Assembly: GCF_900108065.1 (NCBI RefSeq)
Contig: NZ_FNVQ01000003.1
Location: forward strand, 525,763-589,762
Direction of reading: 5' to 3'
Source of the DNA: Marinobacterium lutimaris
Lineage (GTDB): Bacteria; Pseudomonadota; Gammaproteobacteria; Pseudomonadales; Balneatricaceae
DNA length: 64,000 nucleotides
Below the pieces are notes generated by a model, which searched no databases, was not told the origin of the DNA, and saw nothing but the letters and a program-made list of their open reading frames with translations. Within the stretch, counting starts at the first letter, position 1. The number at the start of each line of letters is the position of its first letter. Below, piece after piece: positions 1 to 8,134 of this stretch. Made by a program: the position numbers and the translations under genes.

Positions 1-75
1 GCCTGGCGCCAGGCGGAAGCGGAACGTAAGGCCGCAGAGGCTGCTGCGGGCGATAACGCCGGGCAGCAGAGCTAA
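1..75 (+). CDS. C-terminal tail of an unidentified protein (partial)
   Basis: An open frame runs in from the left edge for 24 codons and stops with TAA at 73-75. The visible tail is rich in Ala, Glu, Arg and Gln (begins AWRQAEAERK) and looks like a charged, probably disordered or helical C-terminus. Too little is visible to name a family. It ends only 5 bases before the AraC-type gene, so the two may be co-transcribed. Confidence 0.5.
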   Translation, partial: AWRQAEAERKAAEAAAGDNAGQQS

Positions 76-80
76 ACGCC

Positions 81-806
81 ATGCAGGCCCAGCTTGAGGT
101 ACGCAGCTACAGCGCCGAGGTAAACCGCCACAGCCACCGCTACCACCAGCTGGTGCTGCCGGTGAGCGGCTCTCTGGAGATAGAGATCGGCTCCCAGGGG
201 GGCGAAGTAGCCGCGCATCGAGCCGCCGTGATTCATGCCGGTGAAACCCACTGTTTTCAGGCCCAGGGCGCCAACCGCTTTCTGGTTGCGGACCTGCCAC
301 TGAACTGCAGCGACAAACTCGAGCCGCTACCGGCCTTTCTCAGCCTGAACGCTGACACCCTGGAATACGCTGCTATTCTCGGGCGGATGCTGCAGAAGCC
401 GGCTAACGCTGATGCCCTGCAGCGGGCCAGCTGCGATCTGCTGCTTGAGCTCCTCTCGCGACACACAACAGATCTTAACCAGAGCATCGACCGCCGCCTG
501 CTGCTGGCCAAAACCTACCTCGACGAAACCTTCGCCGGCCCTATCAAGCTTGAGCAGCTCTGCGCTATCGCCCATCTGAGCAGGCGCCAGCTACACACCC
601 TGTTCCTGCGTCAGCTTGGCTGCGCGCCCTCTGAATACCTGCTACGGCTGCGTATGAACCACGCGCGTCGCCTGCTGATCGAGACCGAAGAGAGCATTCA
701 GCGCGTGTCCGAGCAGTGTGGCTACCAGAACCTGGCGGCCTTCAGCGACCGCTTCCGCCGCCACTTCGGCGTCGCACCCAGCCACTACCGTCGCAGATTG
801 CACTAA
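81..806 (+). CDS. AraC-family transcriptional regulator with N-terminal cupin-like sensor
   Basis: A 241-residue protein. Residues 1 to about 110 fit a small cupin-type sensing domain (HSHRYHQLVLPVSG near the start, His-rich as in AraC arms). Residues about 140-241 form the AraC/XylS double helix-turn-helix, with the typical second-helix pattern VSEQCGYQNLAAFSDRFRRH followed by G-x-A-P-S-x-Y-R-R at the end. It is expected to bind DNA in the cytoplasm. The start at 81 lies 5 bases after the upstream stop. The effector is not predictable. The adjacent exporter at 937 is a possible target, but only by proximity. Confidence 0.88.
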   Translation: MQAQLEVRSYSAEVNRHSHRYHQLVLPVSGSLEIEIGSQGGEVAAHRAAVIHAGETHCFQAQGANRFLVADLPLNCSDKLEPLPAFLSLNADTLEYAAILGRMLQKPANADALQRASCDLLLELLSRHTTDLNQSIDRRLLLAKTYLDETFAGPIKLEQLCAIAHLSRRQLHTLFLRQLGCAPSEYLLRLRMNHARRLLIETEESIQRVSEQCGYQNLAAFSDRFRRHFGVAPSHYRRRLH

Positions 807-936
807 GCCACTGCACCACCGCTCACATCACCTCTTTAACAAGCAAGAGTGCCAGATCGGCAAAGACCGGTATTCAGGCAACCGCTAACATAGGCGTTTA
901 GCTTTCCTGTTTTGTTGTAGCTGAGCGGAACCACTG

Positions 937-1839
937 ATGAACACCACCAACGCCACACTGATCGGCAGCATCTCCATCCTGCTCTGGGGCACCCTCGCCC
1001 TGATGACCCGCTGGACCGATGCGCAGATCCCACCCTTTCAGCTGCTGGCGATGACCTTCACCCTGGCCTGGCTGCTGATGCAGACGCGCTGGTGGCTACG
1101 CGGCGAGAGCGGCTTTCGCTTTTTGCGCCAGCCACTGCCGGTCTGGCTGCTCGGTATCGGCGGACTGTTTTGTTATCACCTGTTCTACTTTATCGCCCTG
1201 GCCAACGCGCCGGCGGCGGAAGCTGGCCTGATCGCCTATCTCTGGCCGCTGTTGATCGTGCTGATGTCCGCCCTGCTGCCCGGCGAGCAGTTGCGCCTCG
1301 CCCATATCCTGGGCGCCCTGCTGGCCGCCGGCGGCAGCGCCATGCTGCTGCTCAAGGGAGAAACCGGCTTCAGTGGCGAATACAGCCTTGGCTACCTGGC
1401 CGCCGGTGCCTGCTCGCTGATCTGGTCCAGTTACTCGGTGCTGAGCCGGCGCCACGCCCATGTACCGACGGACACCGTGGGCTGGTTCTGTGGAGGCACC
1501 GCCCTGCTCGGCCTGGTCTGCCACCTGCTGTTTGAACAGACCGTCTGGCCCGAACGCCCGCTGCAGTGGATCGGTATTGTCGGCCTGGGACTGGGCCCCG
1601 TAGGTATCGCTTTCCTGACCTGGGATATCGGCGTGAAGAAGGGCAACATCCAGCTGCTCGGCACCCTGGCCTACGCCGCACCGCTGATCTCCACCCTGCT
1701 GCTGATCGCCGCCGGTGAAGCCGAGGCAACACCGCGACTGCTGCTGGCCTGCCTGCTGATCGTGGGTGGTTCGACGGTGGCAGGTGTGCGCCTGCGCAGT
1801 CTGCGACTGGCCCGCAGCCGCCCTGGCGCGCAATCCTGA
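937..1839 (+). CDS. EamA/DMT-family transporter, YddG-like (probable aromatic amino acid or metabolite exporter)
   Basis: A 300-residue, very hydrophobic protein with about ten predicted membrane helices arranged as two EamA repeats, the usual size for drug/metabolite transporters. The N-terminus (ATLIGSISILLWGTLALMTR) resembles E. coli YddG, which exports aromatic amino acids, so export of amino acids or analogues is the best guess. It stands alone between two regulators (AraC upstream, LysR downstream), either of which might control it. The exact substrate is inference. Confidence 0.8.
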   Translation: MNTTNATLIGSISILLWGTLALMTRWTDAQIPPFQLLAMTFTLAWLLMQTRWWLRGESGFRFLRQPLPVWLLGIGGLFCYHLFYFIALANAPAAEAGLIAYLWPLLIVLMSALLPGEQLRLAHILGALLAAGGSAMLLLKGETGFSGEYSLGYLAAGACSLIWSSYSVLSRRHAHVPTDTVGWFCGGTALLGLVCHLLFEQTVWPERPLQWIGIVGLGLGPVGIAFLTWDIGVKKGNIQLLGTLAYAAPLISTLLLIAAGEAEATPRLLLACLLIVGGSTVAGVRLRSLRLARSRPGAQS

Positions 1840-1896
1840 CCTACCGGCGATATACTGCCCGCAGAGTATTATTACGGGAGCACAACAGCCAAGGCT

Positions 1897-2808
1897 ATGG
1901 ATCTATCGCGCATCAACCTGAACCTGCTGCTGGTGTTGCAGCAGTTGCTGGAGCAGCGCAGCGTCAGCCAGGCCGCCCGCAGCCTTAACCTGACCCAGCC
2001 CGCCATCAGCCGCAGCCTGGCACAGCTGCGCGACCTGTTCGCCGATCCACTGCTGGTGCGGGTCGGCAACCAGATGCAGCTGACACCCAGGGGCGAGGAA
2101 CTGAAGCAACAGCTGCCCGGTGTACTACAGCCGCTGGAAGCGTTTTTCACCCCGGGCAACTTCAACGCAGACACCTTCCGCGGCCGCTTCAATATCGCCA
2201 TCACCGACTATATCGCCGAGCGCATCCTGCCGGACCTGGTGGGTGAACTGATGCGCGACGTGCCCGGTATGCGGCTGCATTTTCGCCTCTGGGAGCCCGG
2301 CATGGTGGGTGATCTGCGTGAAGGTCGCCTGGATATGGCCGCCTGCCTGCTGGATAAGGTGCCTGACGATATTCACGGTCGCGCCGTGGGCTCCGACCAC
2401 TGGACCTGCCTGATGCGCAAGGATCATCCGCTGGCGACGGGACCGCTGGATATGGACGCCTACACCGCGGCGGACCATATCAGCATCAGCGGCGGCGGCG
2501 ATAAAAACCGCTCAGTGGATGAGGCGCTGGCCGCCTATGGATTGGGTCGACGCATCCGCACCAGTGTGCCGTTTATTCAGGCGGCACTGGCCTTTACCGC
2601 CCGAAGCGACGCCCTGCTGACGCTGCCGGCCCATATGGCCGCCAATATCGCGCCGGATTTCGGCCTGGTGCTGCGGCCGCTGCCACTAAAACTGGAACCG
2701 GTGCAGTATTACCTGCTCTGGCACCGACGCCAGCAGCACGATGCAGCCCATCGCTATCTCCGGGAGCGGCTGCACCGGGCGCTGATCGACTCCCCCTTTT
2801 CCCGCTGA
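1897..2808 (+). CDS. LysR-family transcriptional regulator
   Basis: A 303-residue protein. Residues 4-63 are the winged helix-turn-helix (NLLLVLQQLLEQRSVSQAAR, then LTQPAISRSLAQLRDLFADPLLVR). Residues about 90-300 are the LysR substrate-binding domain, with the two-lobe periplasmic-binding-protein fold. An AAGG ribosome-binding sequence lies just before ATG 1897. There is no divergent partner: the upstream exporter is on the same strand and ends 57 bases before it. The co-inducer cannot be predicted. Confidence 0.9.
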   Translation: MDLSRINLNLLLVLQQLLEQRSVSQAARSLNLTQPAISRSLAQLRDLFADPLLVRVGNQMQLTPRGEELKQQLPGVLQPLEAFFTPGNFNADTFRGRFNIAITDYIAERILPDLVGELMRDVPGMRLHFRLWEPGMVGDLREGRLDMAACLLDKVPDDIHGRAVGSDHWTCLMRKDHPLATGPLDMDAYTAADHISISGGGDKNRSVDEALAAYGLGRRIRTSVPFIQAALAFTARSDALLTLPAHMAANIAPDFGLVLRPLPLKLEPVQYYLLWHRRQQHDAAHRYLRERLHRALIDSPFSR

Positions 2809-2928
2809 ACCATCACGTCGAACCACCCAGACCAGCAGGGTTATCATTTTTACTTATAACCTGAATGAAAAAGCACGATTAGAAGCCTTCAAGCCGACTC
2901 AATAGACTAGCTTGCATCACTTACAGTT

Positions 2929-3543
2929 ATGCGAGAAACAGGAATGTTGGACTGGCTGCTTTTTCTGGGAATCACCGTGGGCGGTGCCATGATACCGGGG
3001 GCAAATTTCGCCGTGGTACTGCGCAACACCCTGAACGGCTCCCGCCGCAGCGGTCTGCTGACGGTCTGTGGCCTCGCCACGGCGCTGATGATCCACGGCA
3101 CTTTGACGCTGCTCGGGATCAGTGCACTGATTCAGAATTCGCCCGCCGCCTTCGAGGTAATTCGCTGGCTGGGGGCCGCCTACCTGATTCTGCTTGGCGG
3201 TTGGCAGCTGCTGCACCGCCAGCCAGCGCAGGAGACTAGCGCTCCCGCTCATAACGGCGGCTCCCCCTTCATTGCCGGCCTGCTGATCAGCCTGTTCAAC
3301 CCCAAGGTGCTGGTGTTCTTTCTGGCGATCTTTTCCCAGGTGCTGTCACCGGAGCAGTCGCTGGCCACCAAGCTGCTCTACGTCGCCACCCCGGCCCTGG
3401 CCGAGATCAGCTGGTTTATGCTGGTGCTGGCACTGCTGGGCACCCCGGCGATCCGCCAATGGCTGATGCGGGTAAAAAGCAAACTGGAGCGCTTTCTTGG
3501 CGGCGCCATGGTTGCTCTGGGCATCAAGATCGGGCTGGGCTGA
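2929..3543 (+). CDS. LysE-family translocator
   Basis: A 204-residue, six-helix LysE/RhtB-type exporter. It has the family's PGANFAVVLRN segment near residues 23-33 and the SLFNPKVLVFFLAIF segment in mid-protein. It is expected to sit in the inner membrane and export amino acids or their derivatives by proton exchange. The start is uncertain: ATG 2929 or ATG 2944 (which begins MLDWLLFLG); neither has a well-spaced Shine-Dalgarno sequence. It converges on argP, whose stop is 12 bases beyond. It is one of three LysE-superfamily genes in the window. Confidence 0.85.
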   Translation: MRETGMLDWLLFLGITVGGAMIPGANFAVVLRNTLNGSRRSGLLTVCGLATALMIHGTLTLLGISALIQNSPAAFEVIRWLGAAYLILLGGWQLLHRQPAQETSAPAHNGGSPFIAGLLISLFNPKVLVFFLAIFSQVLSPEQSLATKLLYVATPALAEISWFMLVLALLGTPAIRQWLMRVKSKLERFLGGAMVALGIKIGLG

Positions 3544-3557
3544 TTCGCGCCCCCTGA

Positions 3558-4472
3558 TCATGACAATTCAGGGTGAAGCTCCATCGGCTCAAGCGCCTCT
3601 GCTGCGGTCCTTACCAGCTCATCGGTAATCTGCTTGATCAGCTCCGAATGCAAGTTCCAGACATGCCAATACAGGGGCACAGGCACAAAGTAGCCCGGCA
3701 CCATATCCACCACGTTACCGCGCTCTATCATCGCCCTGCCAAGCTGATCGGGAATCATGCCGCAGGCGAGACCACGCTCGACGATATCGTTGAAGCCGCT
3801 CAGTGAGGGTACCCGGTGACGCGGATATTCATGGGGTTTCACTGAGAAGTACTGCTCCAGGTAGCGGTTCTGTAGCTGATCCTTGTGGCTGAACTCGGCC
3901 ACCGGGGCCAGGCGAAACCCCGTCGCACCGATCCCCTTGGCGAAATAGGTCTCGATATAGGCCGGCGTCGCCAGGCAACGGTAGACCATCACCCCCAGCG
4001 GCACGCTGACGCAGCCGGGCATCGCCGACGACGCCGAGGTGATACAGCCCACCACTTCGCCATCTTTGAGCAGCTGCTGGGTGGCGTCCTGATCGTCCAC
4101 CTTCAGATCCATCAACAACCGCTCCCGTCTCACCAGGCGCTCCATGGCATCGGTGAACCAGGAGCCCAGGCTGTCGGCATTCACGCCTATCGATACCTGT
4201 GTATAACCCCGCTCATCACGCTGGGCCAGACTGCTCAGCAGCTCCTGCTCCAGCAATGCCAGCTGACGGAAGTGCTTCAGCACCTGCAGCCCTGCCTCTG
4301 TGGCACGTACGGGGACGGCACGCACCAGCAGCACCTGCCCCAGCCGCTCCTCCAGCTGTTTCACCCGCTGAGATACCGCGGACTGAGTCACATGCAGCTT
4401 GCGCGCCGCACGCTCGAAACTGCCCTCATCGATCACCGCTGCCAGCGCAGCCAGCTGCCGGGAATCCAGCAT
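3558..4472 (-). CDS. argP: ArgP/IciA-type LysR transcriptional regulator
   Basis: 304 residues when started at MLDSRQLAALAAVIDEGSFE. A longer in-frame start at 4595 would run through the promoter of the divergent gene and lacks homology, so it was not used. It has an N-terminal winged HTH (AARKLHVTQSAVSQRVKQLE) and a LysR effector domain. In E. coli, ArgP senses arginine/lysine and activates argO, which encodes an arginine exporter. Here an ArgO-like exporter is transcribed divergently from the 104-base gap, which is the classical arrangement and supports the name. Confidence 0.9.
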   Translation of the reverse strand: MLDSRQLAALAAVIDEGSFERAARKLHVTQSAVSQRVKQLEERLGQVLLVRAVPVRATEAGLQVLKHFRQLALLEQELLSSLAQRDERGYTQVSIGVNADSLGSWFTDAMERLVRRERLLMDLKVDDQDATQQLLKDGEVVGCITSASSAMPGCVSVPLGVMVYRCLATPAYIETYFAKGIGATGFRLAPVAEFSHKDQLQNRYLEQYFSVKPHEYPRHRVPSLSGFNDIVERGLACGMIPDQLGRAMIERGNVVDMVPGYFVPVPLYWHVWNLHSELIKQITDELVRTAAEALEPMELHPELS

Positions 4473-4483
4473 TATTAATTTCT

Positions 4484-4507
4484 CTAATCGGATATTAAAA
4501 ACATTAG
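4484..4507. promoter_or_regulatory. Inverted repeat in the argP-argO intergenic region (candidate ArgP operator)
   Basis: CTAAT at 4484-4488 is mirrored by ATTAG at 4503-4507 across an AT-rich centre. It lies between the divergent starts at 4472 and 4577. LysR-type regulators bind interrupted dyads of this kind between divergent genes, so this is a candidate ArgP site. The dyad is seen; the function is inferred. Confidence 0.4.
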
Positions 4508-4576
4508 TTTTACTTACATCGAGGCGAATCGCAACATAGCGCCGTCCTACACGATTCAGCTTTTCGGAGATAAAAA

Positions 4577-5203
4577 ATGCTGCCCACACTGACACTGGAA
4601 TGGCTGGCCTGGAGCAAGGGCTTGATGACCTCAGCCGGCCTGATCATGGCGATCGGGGCGCAGAACGCCTTCTTGCTGACACAGAGCCTCAGGCGCCAGT
4701 TCCACTGGCCCATCGCGCTACTGTGCATCCTCTTCGATGGCCTGCTGATTACCGCCGGTGTGGCCGGGCTTGGCGTGCTGATCAGCCAGTCCGAACTGCT
4801 CTCCGAAATCGCTCGTTGGGGCGGCGCCCTGTTTCTGCTCTGGTTCGGCTACGGCGCGGCGAGAAGGGTGTTCCGCAATGAAGTCATGCAGACCGGCGGC
4901 CGGGAGATCTCATCCCTGCGCGGAGCGCTGCTAATGACCGCCGCGGTCACCCTGCTTAACCCTCACGCCTGGATCGATACCGTCGTGCTGATCGGCAGCA
5001 TCGGCGGACAGTATGATGCCGATCTGAAAATATGGTTTGGCGTCGGCGCGGTCTGCTTCTCGGCGATCTGGTTTATCAGCCTCTGTGTCGGTGCACGCTG
5101 GATGGCGCCAATGTTCAGCAAACCGACCGCCTGGAAGGTTCTGGATACAGGGATCTGGTTTATGACCTGGGGGATTGCCGCCGGGCTACTGATCGGGTTC
5201 TGA
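4577..5203 (+). CDS. argO: LysE/ArgO-family amino acid exporter
   Basis: A 208-residue inner-membrane protein with about six helices. It has the LysE/ArgO signature MAIGAQNAFLLTQSLRR near residues 25-41 and the TLLNPHAWIDTVVLIGSIG block near residues 120-138, which is diagnostic of the ArgO/LysE branch rather than RhtB. It exports basic amino acids (arginine and possibly lysine). CGGAGA stands 11 bases before ATG 4577. It is divergent from the ArgP-type activator at 3558-4472, the expected regulator, which responds to arginine and lysine. Confidence 0.9.
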   Translation: MLPTLTLEWLAWSKGLMTSAGLIMAIGAQNAFLLTQSLRRQFHWPIALLCILFDGLLITAGVAGLGVLISQSELLSEIARWGGALFLLWFGYGAARRVFRNEVMQTGGREISSLRGALLMTAAVTLLNPHAWIDTVVLIGSIGGQYDADLKIWFGVGAVCFSAIWFISLCVGARWMAPMFSKPTAWKVLDTGIWFMTWGIAAGLLIGF

Positions 5204-5248
5204 CGCCGACCAGCAGCCGGGGTGACTGCTAAGTTCGAGAGATAGAAG

Positions 5249-5971
5249 TTAAGGGCGCTTAAGTAGCAGCAGCTCCGCCGCCTCATCGTCCTCTTCCTGA
5301 TGCTTGAAGCGCACGACAAGGTAATTCAGCTCTGGCGCGAGCCAGATCTGTTCGAGCTTGTCGCCCTCCTCCCCCTTCTCCAGCAGGATTGCCTCAAAGG
5401 TACCTGCTGGCGTCTCGACACTGTCTTCACCGACATAGCGATAACGGTAGTCTGACACGCCCTTGCGGCGGGCAATGGTGTAGTTGTAATCATCCTGGGG
5501 CGGCTTGCAGGCCAGATCGACCCGCAGCTGCATCTGGTGACTGAGCAGGTCGTAGATTCGGCCTTCATAGCCGATCTCATCATCGCCGCGGGGGGACTCA
5601 ACCTTGTATTCGCCTCTACGATCGAAGCTGAGATGAACATTGTGCTTCTTGCTCAGCCCCTTGCGCTCGTAGCTGTACTCCTGTGGCTCGATCAAGCCGC
5701 CCTGCATATGAAAGCGGCTTTGCTCCTCAATTCCCATAAACAGCAGGCTGCTGCTGTTCTGCGCCTTCCAGGCCCCGGCTTCCAGTTGATCCAGGGTCCT
5801 GCTGCTATCCAGCGAAAATCCCTTCCAGTCCACCCGGTAATTGATCGCGATCCCCGCATAACGTCCCAGTGTCTTTTCTGCACAGGCCTGAACTGAATCA
5901 TCCGCCAGCGCTACCCCCGATGTCAGCAGGGAAAGGAAAAGCAGCGTCGAGCGTTTAACTGGCAATTTCAA
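5249..5971 (-). CDS. DUF3108-type periplasmic protein of unknown function
   Basis: 240 residues if started at TTG 5971. This start is preferred because GGAGG (minus strand, 5978-5982) lies exactly 6 bases upstream and the product then opens with a compact signal peptide (MKLPVKRSTLLFLSLLTSGVA, cut after ALA). An ATG at 6001 would add 10 residues but has no ribosome-binding site. The mature part is beta-rich with repeated YSYERK / YRYRYVGEDSVETPAG segments, as in DUF3108 proteins. It is probably periplasmic. Function is unknown. It stands alone, with no operon partner. Confidence 0.75.
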   Translation of the reverse strand: MKLPVKRSTLLFLSLLTSGVALADDSVQACAEKTLGRYAGIAINYRVDWKGFSLDSSRTLDQLEAGAWKAQNSSSLLFMGIEEQSRFHMQGGLIEPQEYSYERKGLSKKHNVHLSFDRRGEYKVESPRGDDEIGYEGRIYDLLSHQMQLRVDLACKPPQDDYNYTIARRKGVSDYRYRYVGEDSVETPAGTFEAILLEKGEEGDKLEQIWLAPELNYLVVRFKHQEEDDEAAELLLLKRP

Positions 5972-6134
5972 AACGATCCTCCGTGGCGACTTTTGGTCCA
6001 TGGGTGCTATGGTTCTATAAAAGGAGATTCAGGGAACCGGTCCAAGTTTCCGGTTACCAGACTCAATCCGGCATAACACGGGCCGGCATTGCATCCTAAC
6101 CTCTTTAGCGCCCCATCCCAACAGGAGTGAGTTG

Positions 6135-7070
6135 ATGAGTGACACTATGGATTCCCACGCATTCCGGCGCGCCCTGGGTAACTTTGCCACAGGCATTACC
6201 GTCGTGACTGCGCAGAGCCCGGCAGGAGAGCGCATCGGCCTGACCGTCAACAGCTTCAACTCGGTTTCACTGGATCCACCGCTGATTCTATGGAGCCTCG
6301 ACAAGCGCTCCGCCGATAGCCTCGAGGTGATCCGCCAGAGCGGTCACTTTGCCGTCAATGTACTGGCCGCCGACCAACTCGACATCTCCAACCACTTCGC
6401 CCGCCCCCAGGATGATAAATTCGCGCTGATAAGGTTCGCCGAAGGACCGGGCGGATCACCGCTACTGGACAACTGCGCCGCGCGCTTCCATTGCGCCCTG
6501 CACCAGGAAGTGGATGCGGGCGATCACTGGATACTGATCGGCCGGGTGCTGGACTTCGACGACCTGGGTCGTGCGCCGCTGCTTTACCACCAGGGTGCCT
6601 ATTCAGTGGCGCTGCCCCATCCGCGCGTCGAGACCCGCCCCTCTACCAGTGGCAGCGGCGACAACCCCATGGCCCAGCACCTCTCCAACAACCTGCTGTA
6701 CCTAATGCTGCAGGCGGTCAACGCTTACCAGAACAGCTACCTGCCGAAACAGCAGGCGCTGGGACTGAGCGTCAGTGAAGCGCGTTTGCTGATTTTGCTG
6801 AGCGTGCTGGGTGGTAGTAGCGTCGAACGACTGCAGAAAGAGTCCAGCCTGCCCGGCTCAGAGGTGGTAGAGGCGGCGGAAAACCTTGAACTGGGAGGAC
6901 TTCTCCAGCGTTCCGGCCCCCTGCTGGAGTTGACCGAAGCGGGCTCCGAACGCGCCAAAGAATACTGGACCCTGGCGGAAAACGAACAGAACCAGGTGTT
7001 CAGCGAGTTCGATAACAACGAGATAAACCAGTTCAAGCGGATGCTGAACAGCGTGATTCAAAAATCCTGA
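6135..7070 (+). CDS. Flavin reductase with C-terminal MarR-like winged-helix domain
   Basis: 311 residues from ATG 6135, with AGGAG 7 bases upstream; a TTG at 6132 is one codon earlier. Residues 1-155 are a flavin-reductase-like FMN-binding domain (FRRALGNFATGITVVTA; LTVNSFNSVSLDPPLILWSL; HFAVNVLAADQ). Residues about 175-311 resemble a MarR winged helix (LLILLSVLGGSSVERLQKES). The same two-part layout is known from the reductase (C1) of Acinetobacter baumannii p-hydroxyphenylacetate hydroxylase, where the MarR-like part gives ligand control. No partner oxygenase is nearby, so the acceptor enzyme is unknown. Confidence 0.85.
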   Translation: MSDTMDSHAFRRALGNFATGITVVTAQSPAGERIGLTVNSFNSVSLDPPLILWSLDKRSADSLEVIRQSGHFAVNVLAADQLDISNHFARPQDDKFALIRFAEGPGGSPLLDNCAARFHCALHQEVDAGDHWILIGRVLDFDDLGRAPLLYHQGAYSVALPHPRVETRPSTSGSGDNPMAQHLSNNLLYLMLQAVNAYQNSYLPKQQALGLSVSEARLLILLSVLGGSSVERLQKESSLPGSEVVEAAENLELGGLLQRSGPLLELTEAGSERAKEYWTLAENEQNQVFSEFDNNEINQFKRMLNSVIQKS

Positions 7071-7096
7071 AGCCAGGCAAACTCGAAACCAGGGTC

Positions 7097-7128
7097 TGGT
7101 ATGGCCAAAACCTGGTATAGCCAAAACA
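7097..7128. repeat. Tandem duplication, 2 x 16 bp
   Basis: Two adjacent 16-bp copies (TGGTATGGCCAAAACC then TGGTATAGCCAAAACA), differing at two positions. They lie between the flavin reductase stop and the terminator hairpin. On the minus strand the second copy supplies the T-rich run after that hairpin. Confidence 0.7.
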
Positions 7129-7154
7129 AAGAAGGGAGCCCGAGGGCTCCCTTC
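7120..7154 (-). terminator. Intrinsic terminator of the cold-shock-domain gene
   Basis: A perfect 10-bp stem (7131-7140 with 7145-7154, loop CGAG) is followed on the minus strand by a T-rich tract (TTTGTTTTGG). It ends the gene at 7174-7641 and may also stop transcripts arriving from the flavin reductase on the plus strand. Confidence 0.75.
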
Positions 7155-7173
7155 TGCATGACTGCGGCGCGGT

Positions 7174-7641
7174 TTAGCCGCGTACGACAGAAACGTCTTC
7201 TGCCTGCAGCCCTTTATCACTCTGGTGCACATTGAACCGCACCTGCTGACCTTCGGTCAGGGAGCGGTGTCCGCGACCGCGGATATTGCGGAAATGAACA
7301 AACACATCGTCGCCATTGGAACGGGTAATGAAGCCGAAGCCCTTGGAGACATTGAACCACTTCACGGTTCCCTGCTCACGGCTGTCGTCTTCAGACGACT
7401 CATCATCATCGGCGTCACTCTGCGCTGCCATCCGCGGTGCAGGTCTGCCACCCTGAGCCGCCCCGGCAGCCGTACCCAGAGAAGCGACCAGCGTAGCTGC
7501 CAGCACGATAACAAACGTCACGCCCAATACCACCGCGTTCAGTTCAATCTCCGTCGCCGTCACCTGCGACAGTATCGACGGAATAGCTACCGCCGCGACA
7601 ATGCTAAGAACAATACTTTTAAATACCTGAATACCACTCAT
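7174..7641 (-). CDS. Membrane-anchored cold-shock-domain protein
   Basis: 155 residues. Two hydrophobic segments (about 6-26 and 36-58) form a membrane hairpin. They are followed by a flexible acidic linker (about 60-88, with [12 protein letters not shown]) and a complete C-terminal cold-shock domain (89-155). Both nucleic-acid-binding motifs are intact: RNP1 KGFGFI at 100-105 and RNP2 VFVHF at 113-117. Free Csp proteins are about 70 residues and soluble; here the domain is tethered to the inner membrane, probably facing the cytoplasm. A role in binding RNA at the membrane is inference. The roughly 290-base gap upstream could hold a cold-shock-type leader. Confidence 0.85.
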   Translation of the reverse strand: MSGIQVFKSIVLSIVAAVAIPSILSQVTATEIELNAVVLGVTFVIVLAATLVASLGTAAGAAQGGRPAPRMAAQSDADDDESSEDDSREQGTVKWFNVSKGFGFITRSNGDDVFVHFRNIRGRGHRSLTEGQQVRFNVHQSDKGLQAEDVSVVRG

Positions 7642-7934
7642 CTATCTATTTTCTCTTCTAATTCAAAAATTAATCATATTAAGAAGGTCACGAGTTAACC
7701 AACGCGCCTAACCTGCGAGATATAACGTATTAGCTACACTTTTTCAACAACTTACTAGTAAAGCTAGCGGATCTGTCCGGTTTTAACAGCATAAACTTTT
7801 GCCTGCCCCTGGCGCGATGGAGCGCCCCTGGCAGCGCTGGCAACAGTGATCTTCCCACACGCAGATAAGCAAAGGTTTTCCGGCTACAATAAACGCGGCA
7901 AACCCGGACCAACCCATCAATACAGGAGATCGCC

Positions 7935-8129
7935 ATGTCGGAAAATGAACAGATCGCTGAGCTGGAATCACGTATCGCGTTTCAAGAGGATGCGATCGAC
8001 AAACTCAGCGATATTGTCGCCCGGCAGGAAAGAGATCTGGAGCGCCTGACGCGGATGATTCAGTTTCTGAACACCGAAATCAAATCCGGCGCTATCGAAG
8101 AGAACGATCAGCCGCCGCCTCATTACTGA
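7935..8129 (+). CDS. slyX: SlyX family protein
   Basis: A 64-residue, highly charged helical protein with heptad-like spacing (ELESRIAFQEDAIDKLSDIV), typical of the small coiled-coil SlyX family. The C-terminus ends in the PPPHY motif usual for the family (here QPPPHY). AGGAG lies just before ATG 7935. The family's function is unknown. It ends 5 bases before the PlsB-like gene, suggesting co-transcription. Confidence 0.88.
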   Translation: MSENEQIAELESRIAFQEDAIDKLSDIVARQERDLERLTRMIQFLNTEIKSGAIEENDQPPPHY

Positions 8130-8134
8130 GCTGC

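Noticed and set aside
7730..7936. 68-codon minus-strand frame between the cold-shock gene and slyX
   Set aside because: Cys/Arg-rich random-looking composition, no ribosome-binding site, and it covers the slyX promoter and leader.
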